A stretch of 64,000 bases of DNA from Mycobacterium sp. SVM_VP21 (GTDB lineage Bacteria > Actinomycetota > Actinomycetes > Mycobacteriales > Mycobacteriaceae), in assembly GCA_024758765.1 (NCBI GenBank), contig CP101406.1:1488001-1552000 (forward strand). The letters are read 5' to 3'. The position numbers were made by a program, and so were the translations under genes. Numbering within the stretch: the first letter of the stretch is position 1; each line of letters starts with the position of its first letter. The notes beneath the pieces are model-generated. The model was not told the origin of the DNA. It worked only from the letters and a program-made list of their open reading frames with translations, and searched no databases. Below are positions 36,509 through 44,471 of the stretch, piece by piece.

Positions 36509-36524
36509 GTAACACCAATGAAAT
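36509..36524 (+). promoter_or_regulatory. Near-consensus GlnR-type site
   Basis: GTAAC-N6-GAAAT differs by one base from the actinobacterial GlnR pattern GTnAC-N6-GnAAC. It is 22 bp upstream of the lone winged-helix gene, which lacks a clear ribosome-binding site. Nitrogen control of this small operon is plausible. Confidence 0.35.
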
Positions 36525-36546
36525 CGACTGGGGCTAAATCTTATAC

Positions 36547-36855
36547 ATGAGTACCGCCGTCTATGCCGCCGGTCACCGTATCGAGATCGAGGAGAGTCGG
36601 GTCCTGGTGGATGGGATGGTCAAGCCGGTCTCTCCAGCCGGCCTGGCCGCCCTGCGCGTCCTGGCGCACCGTCCGGGCAACGTCGTCGCCCGGGACGCCT
36701 TGCTGCGCGCCCTCCCGGGACGTGGCAACAGCATGCACGCCGTCGAGTCTGCCGTGCTGAGACTGCGAACAGCGCTGGGTGACAGCCAGATCGTCGCCAC
36801 GGTGGTCAAGCGGGGGTACCGACTCGCCGTCGACAGCGAGCAGGGCGCCGCATGA
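36547..36855 (+). CDS. Stand-alone winged-helix domain, paralogue of the NnaR C-terminus
   Basis: The 102-residue protein is only an OmpR/PhoB-type winged helix (Trans_reg_C), including PGNVVARDALLRALPG and the wing VVKRGYRLAVD. It aligns end to end with residues about 275-377 of NnaR (39167-40300), including AGHRIE at the start and the last wing. No HemD or receiver domain precedes it, and only 82 bp separate it from narK copy A. It overlaps the chelatase gene by four bases (ATGA). It may be a duplicated NnaR that lost its sensor half, acting as a DNA-binding partner or competitor. Confidence 0.75.
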   Translation: MSTAVYAAGHRIEIEESRVLVDGMVKPVSPAGLAALRVLAHRPGNVVARDALLRALPGRGNSMHAVESAVLRLRTALGDSQIVATVVKRGYRLAVDSEQGAA

Positions 36856-37544
36856 TCCCCATACTTGTCGCGCACGGCACCCGTCAGCCCGACGGAGTCG
36901 TCATGATCGGCGAACTCGCCGAACGGGTCAGCGCCCTGCTGGCACAACCGGTCAGAGTGGCATTCGTGGACGTACTGGGCCCCAGCCCGGCCGAGATCCT
37001 CGCCGCTGAAGCCGAAAACGGGTGCCCGGCCATCCTCGTCCCCGCCTTCCTGGCCCGCGGATACCACGTGGGCGTAGACGTTCCCACCCAGGTTGCCACT
37101 AGCGGTCACCCCGACGTCACGATCACTCCGGCACTGGGACCCGACGCTCGTGTCGCCGCGGTGGTCGCCGCGCGGCTGACCCAATCAGGCTGGCGCCCCG
37201 GCGACTCGGTGGTCCTCGCTGCGGCCGGTTCCTCAGACCCGGTCGCGCAGACCGACGTCAAGCACGCAGCGCAGATGGTGTCCGGAATGATCGGATCGCC
37301 CGTCACAGTGGCTTTCGCCGCTACCGGCGGGCCCAGCGTTCCCGAGGCCGTCGACGACCTGTACCGACAAGGAGCGTCACGCGTCGTGATCGCGTCGTAC
37401 CTACTGGCCGACGGTCTTTTTCAGCGCCGCCTGCACAACGCCGGCGCGGATCTGGTGACCGAGCCGCTGGGCACGCATCCCGGGATCGCCCGAGTCGTAG
37501 CCGACCGATTCATCACCGCTCACACGCGGATTCCGGTGCGATAA
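36852..37544 (+). CDS. CbiX/sirohydrochlorin chelatase family protein
   Basis: The 230-residue protein is a two-lobed CbiX-type chelatase. The metal-binding His is in ILVAHGTRQPDG near the N-terminus, and the second lobe repeats the fold with VVLAAAGSSDP and VIASYLLADGLFQRRL. It inserts Fe2+ (or Co2+) into sirohydrochlorin. Beside NirB, a sirohaem enzyme, iron insertion for sirohaem is the natural reading. It matches Rv0259c by order. The start overlaps the winged-helix gene stop. Confidence 0.82.
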   Translation: MIPILVAHGTRQPDGVVMIGELAERVSALLAQPVRVAFVDVLGPSPAEILAAEAENGCPAILVPAFLARGYHVGVDVPTQVATSGHPDVTITPALGPDARVAAVVAARLTQSGWRPGDSVVLAAAGSSDPVAQTDVKHAAQMVSGMIGSPVTVAFAATGGPSVPEAVDDLYRQGASRVVIASYLLADGLFQRRLHNAGADLVTEPLGTHPGIARVVADRFITAHTRIPVR

Positions 37545-37570
37545 CCCGCTTTCGGAAACAATCTGCATCG

Positions 37571-37590
37571 GTTCAAACATCCGTTCAAAC
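37571..37590 (+). promoter_or_regulatory. Direct repeat typical of OmpR-type winged-helix proteins
   Basis: GTTCAAAC occurs at 37571-37578 and 37583-37590, a 12-bp period, in the 235-bp leader of narK copy B. Tandem half-sites about one helical turn apart are what OmpR/PhoB winged helices bind. The two such domains encoded on either side (36547 and NnaR) are candidate binders. Confidence 0.4.
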
Positions 37591-37706
37591 TTCGGACCGA
37601 CACGGTCACTGTGAATTCCTTTCTGTGCCTGCCGTGTTGATCGGCGAGCTGCGCTGCCTCCTGCCCCTCCTCGGACCCGATCTGCGCCTCACACGCGACC
37701 TTGAGC

Positions 37707-37728
37707 GCCGTGAGGAAAAGTTCACGGC
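37707..37728 (+). promoter_or_regulatory. Inverted repeat upstream of narK copy B
   Basis: GCCGTGA-N8-TCACGGC is a perfect 7-bp inverted repeat 52 bp before the ATG. The half-site CGTGA resembles CRP/FNR half-sites, but the 8-base spacing is wrong for CRP. The binder is unknown. Confidence 0.35.
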
Positions 37729-37779
37729 TGAGTCATCTCCTGCAGCATTGCGGTAACGAAAGATTTCTACCGTGACCAC

Positions 37780-39165
37780 ATGGCACGTTCACACCTGATT
37801 ACCCAGTGGGATCCCGAAGACACCGTGGCCTGGAAGGCCGGCAACGACAAGATTGCGCGGCGCAACCTGATCTGGTCGACAGTTGCTGAGCACGCCGGCT
37901 TTTCAATCTGGTCGATCTGGTCGGTAATGGTGCTGTTCATGCCCCAGTCGGTGTACGGCTTCAGCGCCGGCGACAAGTTCCTGCTGGCAGCCACCGCCAC
38001 CCTCGCCGGCGGCCTGCTGCGCATACCGTATTCGCTGGCCACCGCGGCCTTCGGCGGGCGCAACTGGACGATCTTCTCCGCGCTGGTGCTGTTGATCCCG
38101 ACCATCGGGATGATGGGCCTGCTGGCCAATCCGGGACTGCCGCTCTGGCCTTACCTGGTGTGCGCGGCCCTGACCGGCCTGGGCGGGGGCAACTTTGCCG
38201 CCTCAATGACCAACGTGAATGCCTTCTACCCACATCGACTCAAGGGCTGGGCGCTGGCGGTCAATGCCGGAGGCGGCAACCTGGGCGTTCCGCTGGTCCA
38301 GCTGGTCGGCTTGGCGGTGCTGGCCACCGTGGGTAACCGCGAACCGTATTGGGTGTGTGCGATCTATCTGGTGGTCCTCGCGGTGGCCGCGATCGGCGCA
38401 GCACTTTTCATGGACAATCTCGACGGTCAAAGGGCAGACCTGACGGCCATGCGTGCGATCCTTCCAGAACTCGACACGTGGATCGTCGCACTGCTCTACA
38501 TCGGCACGTTCGGTTCTTTCATCGGGTTTTCGTTCGCCTTCGGCCAGGTGTTGCAGATCAACTTTGTCAGCGGCGGCCAGAGTCCCGCTCAGGCCTCGTT
38601 GCACGCTGCCCAGATAGCGTTTTTGGGCCCGCTTTTGGGGTCGTTGTCGCGGATCTTCGGCGGGCGCCTCGCCGATCGGCTCGGCGGCAGCCGCGTCACC
38701 CTGGCTGCCTTCGGGGGCATGTTCGCAGCCTCCGGGTTGCTCGTCGCCGTGAGCACCCTGGGCACCGGTCCCACGTCCGGCCCCGCCATGGTGGGCTACG
38801 TCATCGGCTTCGTGGCGCTGTTTATCGTGTCCGGAATCGGCAATGGCTCCGTGTACAAGATGATTCCGTCGGTCTTCGAGGCCCGCAGTCACCGAATGGG
38901 TATGCACGAGAGCGACCGTCGGCACTGGGCGCGGGCCATGTCGGGGGCGCTGATCGGCTTTGCCGGCGCAATCGGCGCGTTGGGCGGCGTAGGAATCAAT
39001 CTGGCGCTGCGCCAGTCGTATATCACCAGCGGCTCGGCTACCACGGCGTTCTGGATCTTCCTGGTGGGTTATGTCGGTGCTGCGGCGCTGACCTGGCTGA
39101 GGTATGTACGTCGGCCGTTCTTCGCCCCGCAACCGGCCCACCAGGCCGTGTTGGCGCCGGCGTAA
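37780..39165 (+). CDS. narK3: NarK-type nitrate/nitrite MFS transporter (copy B)
   Basis: The 461-residue, 12-helix major facilitator protein has the nitrate signature ALTGLGGGNFAASMTNVNAFYP (read from about residue 130) and the second signature GIGNGSVYKMIPSVFEARS near residue 365. Its first signature is closer to the NarK consensus (NFAASMTN) than that of copy A (NYAASLAN). It directly precedes nnaR (one-base gap), the order seen for Rv0261c-Rv0260c. Either copy could be the functional import system. Copy B is the better candidate for nitrate import. Confidence 0.88.
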   Translation: MARSHLITQWDPEDTVAWKAGNDKIARRNLIWSTVAEHAGFSIWSIWSVMVLFMPQSVYGFSAGDKFLLAATATLAGGLLRIPYSLATAAFGGRNWTIFSALVLLIPTIGMMGLLANPGLPLWPYLVCAALTGLGGGNFAASMTNVNAFYPHRLKGWALAVNAGGGNLGVPLVQLVGLAVLATVGNREPYWVCAIYLVVLAVAAIGAALFMDNLDGQRADLTAMRAILPELDTWIVALLYIGTFGSFIGFSFAFGQVLQINFVSGGQSPAQASLHAAQIAFLGPLLGSLSRIFGGRLADRLGGSRVTLAAFGGMFAASGLLVAVSTLGTGPTSGPAMVGYVIGFVALFIVSGIGNGSVYKMIPSVFEARSHRMGMHESDRRHWARAMSGALIGFAGAIGALGGVGINLALRQSYITSGSATTAFWIFLVGYVGAAALTWLRYVRRPFFAPQPAHQAVLAPA

Positions 39166-39166
39166 G

Positions 39167-40300
39167 GTGTCCACTTCGCTGAGCGGCTATCGGGTCGCGG
39201 TGACGTCAGCGCGCCGCGCTGACGAGCTCTGCACCCTGCTGCGGCGCCATGGCGCTTCGGTCTTCGCAGCGCCAGCTATCACCATGATCGACTTGACCGA
39301 CGATGTCGTTCTGCGCGGGCGTACCGAAGCATTGATCGAGACACCGCCAGATGTCCTGGTTGTGACGACCGCCATGGGCTTTCGCGGCTGGATCGCTGCG
39401 GCCGAAGGGTGGGGCATCGCCGACCGGCTGATCGCCGCCCTGACCACCGCCCGCATCGTGGCCAGGGGGCCGAAGGCAGTCGGCGCGTTGCGCACCGTGG
39501 GCCTGCCTGAGGAGTGGTCGCCCGAATCCGAGTCGTCAGACGCGATGGTCGATTACCTGAAGTCTGATATCGCCGGGGCTCGCATGGCAGTACAGCTGCA
39601 CGGCACTACCGGCGACTGGGATCCCGCCCCCGAGCTGCTCGACCAGTTTCGCGGAGCGGGAGCCGAAGTGCTTTCCATCCCCGTCTACCGATGGCGGCCT
39701 GCCCACCCCGGTGGGGAATTCGACCAACTCACCTCGCAGATCGCCCAGCGCCAATTCGACGCGGTCAGCTTCACCTCGGCTGCCGCCGTGATGGCAACAC
39801 TCGCTCGTGCCGCCGACCTCGGTATCTCCGAGGCGCTGCTTCTCGCTCTGCGGTCCGACGTACACGCGATGTGCGTCGGACCGTTGACTGCCCGGCCGCT
39901 GGCACTGCTGAACGTCCCGACCTCGTCGCCGCGACGAATGCGCTTGGGGGCGTTAGCTCGTCACATCATCGACGAGCTGCCGCGGCTGCGCACCCACACC
40001 GTCCAAGCCGCCGGCCATCGAATCGAACTGCGTGGCAGTTGCGTGATAATCGACGGGGTGGCCAAGCCGATGGCGCCCTCAAGTATGGCCACGCTGCGGG
40101 CGCTGGCTCATCAGCCCGGGCGTGTCGTCTCGCGGCAGACCCTGCTCGAAGCGCTGCCCGGCAACGGTGCCAGCACCCACGCGGTAGAAACCGCCGTCCT
40201 GAGGCTACGAACCACTCTGGGCGACAAGAGCATTGTCGCCACCGTTGTCAAGCGGGGGTATCGCCTGGCCGTGGACCAGGTAGGCCAGGAAGCGGGCTAG
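39167..40300 (+). CDS. nnaR: Nitrate/nitrite assimilation regulator NnaR (HemD-like + winged helix)
   Basis: The protein is 377 residues. An N-terminal uroporphyrinogen-III-synthase (HemD)-like domain (about 1-240, beginning LSGYRVAVTSARRADEL and containing DAVSFTSAAAV) is fused to a C-terminal OmpR-type winged helix (about 275-377). The M. smegmatis homologue NnaR works with GlnR to activate nitrate/nitrite genes, and the M. tuberculosis one is Rv0260c. The HemD domain may sense rather than synthesise. GTG at 39167 is chosen because it follows the narK stop with AAGG upstream, and the length agrees with Rv0260c. Confidence 0.87.
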   Translation: MSTSLSGYRVAVTSARRADELCTLLRRHGASVFAAPAITMIDLTDDVVLRGRTEALIETPPDVLVVTTAMGFRGWIAAAEGWGIADRLIAALTTARIVARGPKAVGALRTVGLPEEWSPESESSDAMVDYLKSDIAGARMAVQLHGTTGDWDPAPELLDQFRGAGAEVLSIPVYRWRPAHPGGEFDQLTSQIAQRQFDAVSFTSAAAVMATLARAADLGISEALLLALRSDVHAMCVGPLTARPLALLNVPTSSPRRMRLGALARHIIDELPRLRTHTVQAAGHRIELRGSCVIIDGVAKPMAPSSMATLRALAHQPGRVVSRQTLLEALPGNGASTHAVETAVLRLRTTLGDKSIVATVVKRGYRLAVDQVGQEAG

Positions 40301-40306
40301 GCCCGG

Positions 40307-40675
40307 CTAGGCGACGGCCCGTTCCGCGACAGCCTGCCCGACCTGCACATAGCCGTCTTCGCTGATCCGAGTCGGGTAAACCCGCACCGACACGCTCGGG
40401 TCATCCAGGCAACTGCCGTCATCGAAGGCAAACGCCTGCTTCTTCAGCGGGGAGATGACCGAAAGCCGGCCGCCGCGGTCACCGACGATCCCACGGGACA
40501 TCACCCCTGCCCGGAAGAACGGGTCGATGTTGCAGACCGCGCGGACCGAGCCGTCGTCAAGCCGGAACAATGCCGCCTGCTCACCGTTGGCGAGCAAGAC
40601 GCCCACGCCGAGTCCGGGAATCAGACTGTCGTAGCGGCAGGCGGTGGTCCAAGTGTCGATGTTGCTGGTGCTCAT
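40307..40675 (-). CDS. nirD: Nitrite reductase small subunit NirD
   Basis: The 122-residue protein has a Rieske-like fold but no cluster-binding CxH/CxxH pairs. CNIDPFFRAGVMSRGIVGD is the family signature. It assists NirB in NADH-dependent reduction of nitrite to ammonium. The ATG at 40675 overlaps the nirB stop (ATGA) and has GGAGG just upstream. It is convergent with nnaR, separated by 6 bases. Confidence 0.9.
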   Translation of the reverse strand: MSTSNIDTWTTACRYDSLIPGLGVGVLLANGEQAALFRLDDGSVRAVCNIDPFFRAGVMSRGIVGDRGGRLSVISPLKKQAFAFDDGSCLDDPSVSVRVYPTRISEDGYVQVGQAVAERAVA

Positions 40676-43239
40676 GATTCCTCCTTCGATGAGCGCACGA
40701 CCGGGACGGGTAACGGGATCTTGCGGCCGTCGCGCACGGTGAACGCGACGGTGGGGTCTTCGGCGTCGGGGGCGTTGACGAACGAGACGAATCGCGACAG
40801 CTTCTCCGGGTCGTCCAGGACGCCCTTCCACTCGTCGGTGTAGTTGTCGACGTGGCGGGCCATCTCCGCTTCGAATTCCTCTGCCAGCCCGAGCGAGTCG
40901 TCGCAGACGACCTCGCGGACGTGGTCGAGTCCACCTTCCATCGTCTCGATCCAGGGCGCGGTGCGCTGCAACCGATCGGCGGTGCGGATGTAGAACATCA
41001 GGAACCGGTCGATGTAGCGAAATACGGTCTCGGTGTCGAGGTCACTGGCGAGCAGCTGGGCATGCTTGGGCGACATACCGCCGTTGCCGCCGACGTAGAG
41101 ATTCCAACCGATCTCGGTCGCGATCACACCGACGTCTTTGGCGCGCGCCTCGGCGCACTCGCGCGCGCAGCCCGAGACGCCCATCTTGATCTTGTGCGGT
41201 GCGCGCAGTCCTCGGTAGCGCAGCTCCAGATCGATGGCCATCTTCACGGAGTCCTGCTGCCCGTAGCGGCACCAGTCGCTGCCCACACAGCTCTTCACTG
41301 TCCGCAACGACTTGCCATACGCCTGACCGGATTCCATGCCGGCATCCACCAGCTTGCGCCAGATCGCGGGCAGCTGATCCACCCGTGCACCGAACATGTC
41401 AATGCGCTGCCCGCCGGTGATCTTGGTGTAAAGGCCGAATTCCTGGGCGATCTGGCCGATCAGGATCAGATGCTCGGGCTTGATCTCGCCGCCGGGCACC
41501 CGCGGAACCACTGAGTAGCTGCCATTGCGCTGAATGTTGGCGAGGAAATGGTCGTTGGTGTCCTGCAGAGCCGCCTGCTCGCCCTCAAGGATGTGGTCGG
41601 ATCCGGTGGACGCCAGGATGGAGGCGACGGTGGGCTTGCAGATGTCACAGCCGTGGCCCGTGCCAAACCGCTCCAGCAGCTCGGAGAAGGTGCGGATTCC
41701 GGTGACCTGGACGATCTCGAAGAGCTCCGCGCGCGACTGAGCGAAGTGTTCGCACAGCGCCTTGGACTGCTCGACGCCCTCGGCGACCAGCAACTCCTTG
41801 AGCAGCGGAATGCAGGATCCACACGAGGTTCCCGCCTTGGTGCAGTCCTTGAGGCTTTGCACGTCGTGGCAGCCGCCGGCGATGGCGTCGCACAGCTGGT
41901 CTTTGCTGACGTTGTTGCAGGAACAGATCTGCGCCGCCCCAGGCAGCGCACTGATCCCCAGTGCACTCTTGCTGTCGCCGGAGCCGGCCGGGGCAATCAG
42001 GTCCAAAGGGTCGCCAGGCAGCTCGGCGCCGACCATCGGACGCAGCACACCGTAGGAAGATGCGTCGCCGACCAGGATCCCGCCGAGCAGGGTCTTGGCG
42101 TCGTCGGAGAGCACCAGCTTGGCGTAGGTCCGCTTCACCGGATCGTTGATCACGACCGACAGTGAGTTCTCGGTCGCCCCCATCGCGTCGCCGAAGCTGG
42201 CCACGTCGACACCGAGCAGCTTGAGCTTGGTGGACATGTCCGCCTCGCCGAATTCGGCCACACCCTCGAGCAGGCGGTCGGCGACCACCTCGGCGCTGGT
42301 GTAGCCGGGCCCGACCAATCCGTAGCAGACACCCTCGATGGCCGCCACCTCGCCGATCGCGTACACGTCGGAATCGCTGGTCCGGCAGCACAGATCGGTC
42401 AACACGCCGCCACGCTCGGCGATCGTCAGGCCGGCCTCACGAGCCAGTTCGTCACGCGGGCGCACCCCCGCGGCGAAAATCACCAGTCCGGCCTCAATCG
42501 CGTTGCCGTCGGAGAGTTTTACCCGCAGGGTCGGTGAACCGTATTGGTGGGTCAGTTGCTCGATGGACTCGGTACCCACGCCGACGTGCACCGCGATGCC
42601 CAGGTCCGAGATCATCCGGCTCAGCAGGACACCGCCGGCGTCGTCGAGCTGTTGCGGCATCAGCCGCGGCGCCATCTCGACGATGTGCGGCTCGATCCCC
42701 GATGCACGCAGCGCGTTGGCGGCCTCCAGGCCCAGCAGCCCGCCACCGATCACCACTCCGGCTCGGGTGTTACCGGTTTCGAGCATGCACTCGATGTCGG
42801 CCCGGATTCCGTCCAGATCGTCCAGGGTCCGGTAGACGTGGCAGCCGGGCAGATCGTGGCCTGGCACCGGGGGGACGAACGCGCGCGAGCCGGTCGCCAG
42901 CACCAGGGTGTCGTAGCCGTAACGCTGTCCATCCACGGCGAGCACCGACTTGTCGGCCAGGTCGACCTTCTCAACCCGGGTGCTCAGCATCAGCCGCACT
43001 TGCTCGTCATCGGCGTAGTCATTGCCCGGCAGCGCCAGCCGGGACCGGTCCCACCCGTCGGTGTAGGAGGTCAACCCGACGCGGTCGTAGGCGGGATCGG
43101 ACTCCTCGGCGAGCACCGTGACCCGCCAGCTTCCGCCGCCGGACCGGCTGCGCAGAGCCTCCACGAAGCGGTGCCCCACCATGCCATGGCCGACCACGAC
43201 AAGGTCTTTCACGGCGCGCGGGGTTTCGATCGTGGTCAT
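40672..43239 (-). CDS. nirB: Assimilatory nitrite reductase [NAD(P)H] large subunit NirB
   Basis: The protein is about 855 residues. An N-terminal FAD/NADH module (VVVGHGMVGHRFVEAL; GGGLLGLEAANAL near residue 155) is followed by a [2Fe-2S] region with CSCNN, then CTKAGTSCGSCIPLL (about 438-480), and sirohaem/[4Fe-4S] ligands CVGSDWC (about 650) and GCAREC (about 690). It reduces nitrite to ammonium. The frame is open to 43281. Homology begins at VKDLVVVGHG, so the ATG at 43239 is taken, giving the length of the M. tuberculosis enzyme. A GlnR-type box lies upstream. Confidence 0.92.
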   Translation of the reverse strand: MTTIETPRAVKDLVVVGHGMVGHRFVEALRSRSGGGSWRVTVLAEESDPAYDRVGLTSYTDGWDRSRLALPGNDYADDEQVRLMLSTRVEKVDLADKSVLAVDGQRYGYDTLVLATGSRAFVPPVPGHDLPGCHVYRTLDDLDGIRADIECMLETGNTRAGVVIGGGLLGLEAANALRASGIEPHIVEMAPRLMPQQLDDAGGVLLSRMISDLGIAVHVGVGTESIEQLTHQYGSPTLRVKLSDGNAIEAGLVIFAAGVRPRDELAREAGLTIAERGGVLTDLCCRTSDSDVYAIGEVAAIEGVCYGLVGPGYTSAEVVADRLLEGVAEFGEADMSTKLKLLGVDVASFGDAMGATENSLSVVINDPVKRTYAKLVLSDDAKTLLGGILVGDASSYGVLRPMVGAELPGDPLDLIAPAGSGDSKSALGISALPGAAQICSCNNVSKDQLCDAIAGGCHDVQSLKDCTKAGTSCGSCIPLLKELLVAEGVEQSKALCEHFAQSRAELFEIVQVTGIRTFSELLERFGTGHGCDICKPTVASILASTGSDHILEGEQAALQDTNDHFLANIQRNGSYSVVPRVPGGEIKPEHLILIGQIAQEFGLYTKITGGQRIDMFGARVDQLPAIWRKLVDAGMESGQAYGKSLRTVKSCVGSDWCRYGQQDSVKMAIDLELRYRGLRAPHKIKMGVSGCARECAEARAKDVGVIATEIGWNLYVGGNGGMSPKHAQLLASDLDTETVFRYIDRFLMFYIRTADRLQRTAPWIETMEGGLDHVREVVCDDSLGLAEEFEAEMARHVDNYTDEWKGVLDDPEKLSRFVSFVNAPDAEDPTVAFTVRDGRKIPLPVPVVRSSKEES

Positions 43240-43283
43240 GAAAAAGAGGCTAGGAAGCCGATATTGCGGGAATATCGCCATAC

Positions 43284-43299
43284 GTTACAAGCATGTGAC
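43284..43299 (-). promoter_or_regulatory. GlnR box upstream of nirBD
   Basis: On the minus strand GTCAC-ATGCTT-GTAAC matches the mycobacterial GlnR pattern GTnAC-N6-GnAAC at every fixed base. It lies 45 bp upstream of the nirB start. GlnR activates nirBD in mycobacteria, so control by nitrogen limitation is expected. Confidence 0.65.
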
Positions 43300-43371
43300 G
43301 GTCTGCTCACGGGCCTGTGAGGCCCCTCACGCCCGCCCATTCTGAAGTGCTCGTTCACCCACGGCGAACAC

Positions 43372-43398
43372 GGAACTTTAGCGCGGTTGACTCAAGTT
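43372..43398 (+). promoter_or_regulatory. SigE/SigH-like promoter of hsp20
   Basis: GGAACT, 17 bases, AGTT resembles the ECF sigma E/H consensus (GGAAC ... GTT). It overlaps the HspR-type site and lies 62 bp before the hsp20 ATG. Stress-induced transcription is expected. The assignment rests on the pattern only. Confidence 0.45.
43376..43396 (+). promoter_or_regulatory. HspR (HAIR) operator of hsp20
   Basis: CTTTAGC-N7-ACTCAAG matches the HAIR element CTTGAGT-N7-ACTCAAG with a perfect right half and five of seven bases in the left half. HspR represses acr2 and dnaK in M. tuberculosis. Confidence 0.6.
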
Positions 43399-43459
43399 CT
43401 ATCCGGTGACGGACCGGTACCCGACCGGCACGCGCGCAACCACCACAAGGAGACAACCC

Positions 43460-43939
43460 ATGAGCACCCTGACTCTGTGGCAGCGTCCATTCAAGGCCCA
43501 TTCAAGCCACCCCTTCAGCCCCGCCTTCAACACCGACCGTTGGGTCCGCGACTTCTTCAGCCCGGCCACGGCCAGTGACTGGCAGGCGCCCGGCGCGACC
43601 GGATTCCGGCCGGCCGCTGAGATCACCAAGGACGGCGACGACGCGGTGGTCCGGTTGGAACTGCCGGGCATCGACGTCGACAAGGACGTGACGGTCGAAC
43701 TCGACGGCGATCACCTGGTGGTGCGCGGCGAACGCCGCGACGAGCACGCCGAGACCGACGCCGACACCCACCGCACGCTGCGCGAGGTGCGCTACGGCGC
43801 ATTCCGCCGCTCGTTCGCGGTCCCGACGCACGTCACCAGCGAAGCCGTGACGGCGACGTATGACGCCGGCGTACTGACGGTACGAGTAGCCGGCGCGTAC
43901 GCGGGCACTCAACCGCAGTCCATCGCCATCACCAAGTAA
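43460..43939 (+). CDS. hsp20: Hsp20/alpha-crystallin small heat-shock protein
   Basis: The 159-residue protein has an alpha-crystallin domain at about residues 50-140 (ITKDGDDAVVRLELPGIDVDKDV in pieces, DHLVVRGERR, FRRSFAVP, ATYDAGVLTVRV) and a C-terminal I-x-I-like IAITK tail. It is an ATP-independent chaperone. Length and position match M. tuberculosis Acr2/Hsp (Rv0251c, 159 residues). AAGGAGA precedes the ATG. Regulation by HspR and SigE/SigH is suggested by the upstream sites. Confidence 0.9.
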   Translation: MSTLTLWQRPFKAHSSHPFSPAFNTDRWVRDFFSPATASDWQAPGATGFRPAAEITKDGDDAVVRLELPGIDVDKDVTVELDGDHLVVRGERRDEHAETDADTHRTLREVRYGAFRRSFAVPTHVTSEAVTATYDAGVLTVRVAGAYAGTQPQSIAITK

Positions 43940-43960
43940 GCCAGCCAGGCGCCGACCGGC

Positions 43961-44000
43961 CCGAAAACCCCTGCACACGCCCGTGTGTGGGGGTTTTCGG
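43961..44000 (+). terminator. Strong intrinsic terminator after hsp20
   Basis: CCGAAAACCCC and GGGGTTTTCGG form an 11-bp stem, with CACACG/CGTGTG pairing inside. The T-run is part of the stem. It lies 21 bp after the hsp20 stop. Confidence 0.8.
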
Positions 44001-44021
44001 CATCCAAGACGTCATGCGCAC

Positions 44022-44041
44022 AACGTGATCTGTCTCACGTT
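44022..44041 (+). promoter_or_regulatory. CRP-type operator of the Sdh1 operon
   Basis: AACGTGA-N6-TCACGTT is a perfect 7-bp inverted repeat with the CRP spacing (TGTGA-N6-TCACA family). It lies 63 bp upstream of the first gene of the Sdh1 operon. The mycobacterial cAMP receptor protein (Rv3676 type) is the expected binder. Confidence 0.65.
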
Positions 44042-44104
44042 CCGTTCCTCATGTGACTAGCATCGGGTGAACGTACTGTGATCCGTACCACCCGAGGAGG
44101 TCTG

Positions 44105-44401
44105 GTGTCGAGCACTACCGAACTCGCCGAACTGCACACCCTGATTGGTGACCTGCGGCGTTGCGTGCTGGGGCTGAAGACCCGGTTTGGCGACATTCCC
44201 GGAATGCGCCGCATCGAACTCGATGCGGAGCGCATCCTCACCGACGTTCAGCTCCTCGAATCCGATGCCGGAGAGATGGACTTGGAGCGCTGGGCGGCCG
44301 AACGGTCGCACGAGAAGATCACCATCCCTGACACCGAATACGACAGCGAATTCTGGCGCGACGTCGACGACGAAGGCGTCGGCGGCCAAGGCAGGTACTG
44401 A
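44105..44401 (+). CDS. Conserved protein of the Sdh1 operon (Rv0250c-like)
   Basis: The 98-residue soluble protein is mostly helical: VSSTTELAELHTLIGDLRRCVLGL at the start and an acidic C-terminal third (YDSEFWRDVDDEGVGG). I recognise it only by position and size as the Rv0250c counterpart, and no function is known to me. GTG at 44105 is chosen because GAGGAGG lies 7 bases upstream. It is first in the operon with the three succinate dehydrogenase genes, so it might be an assembly or regulatory factor. Confidence 0.7.
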   Translation: MSSTTELAELHTLIGDLRRCVLGLKTRFGDIPGMRRIELDAERILTDVQLLESDAGEMDLERWAAERSHEKITIPDTEYDSEFWRDVDDEGVGGQGRY

Positions 44402-44471
44402 CCCACACCGGGTGCTGCTTGCGGCCAAGGGGCGCCCTCCGACGAACTGAGCCGAAGGGAACCCCACCAGA

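Noticed and set aside
40307..40675. Rieske [2Fe-2S] cluster in NirD
   Set aside because: The fold is Rieske-like, but the CxH and CxxH ligand pairs are absent, as usual for NirD.
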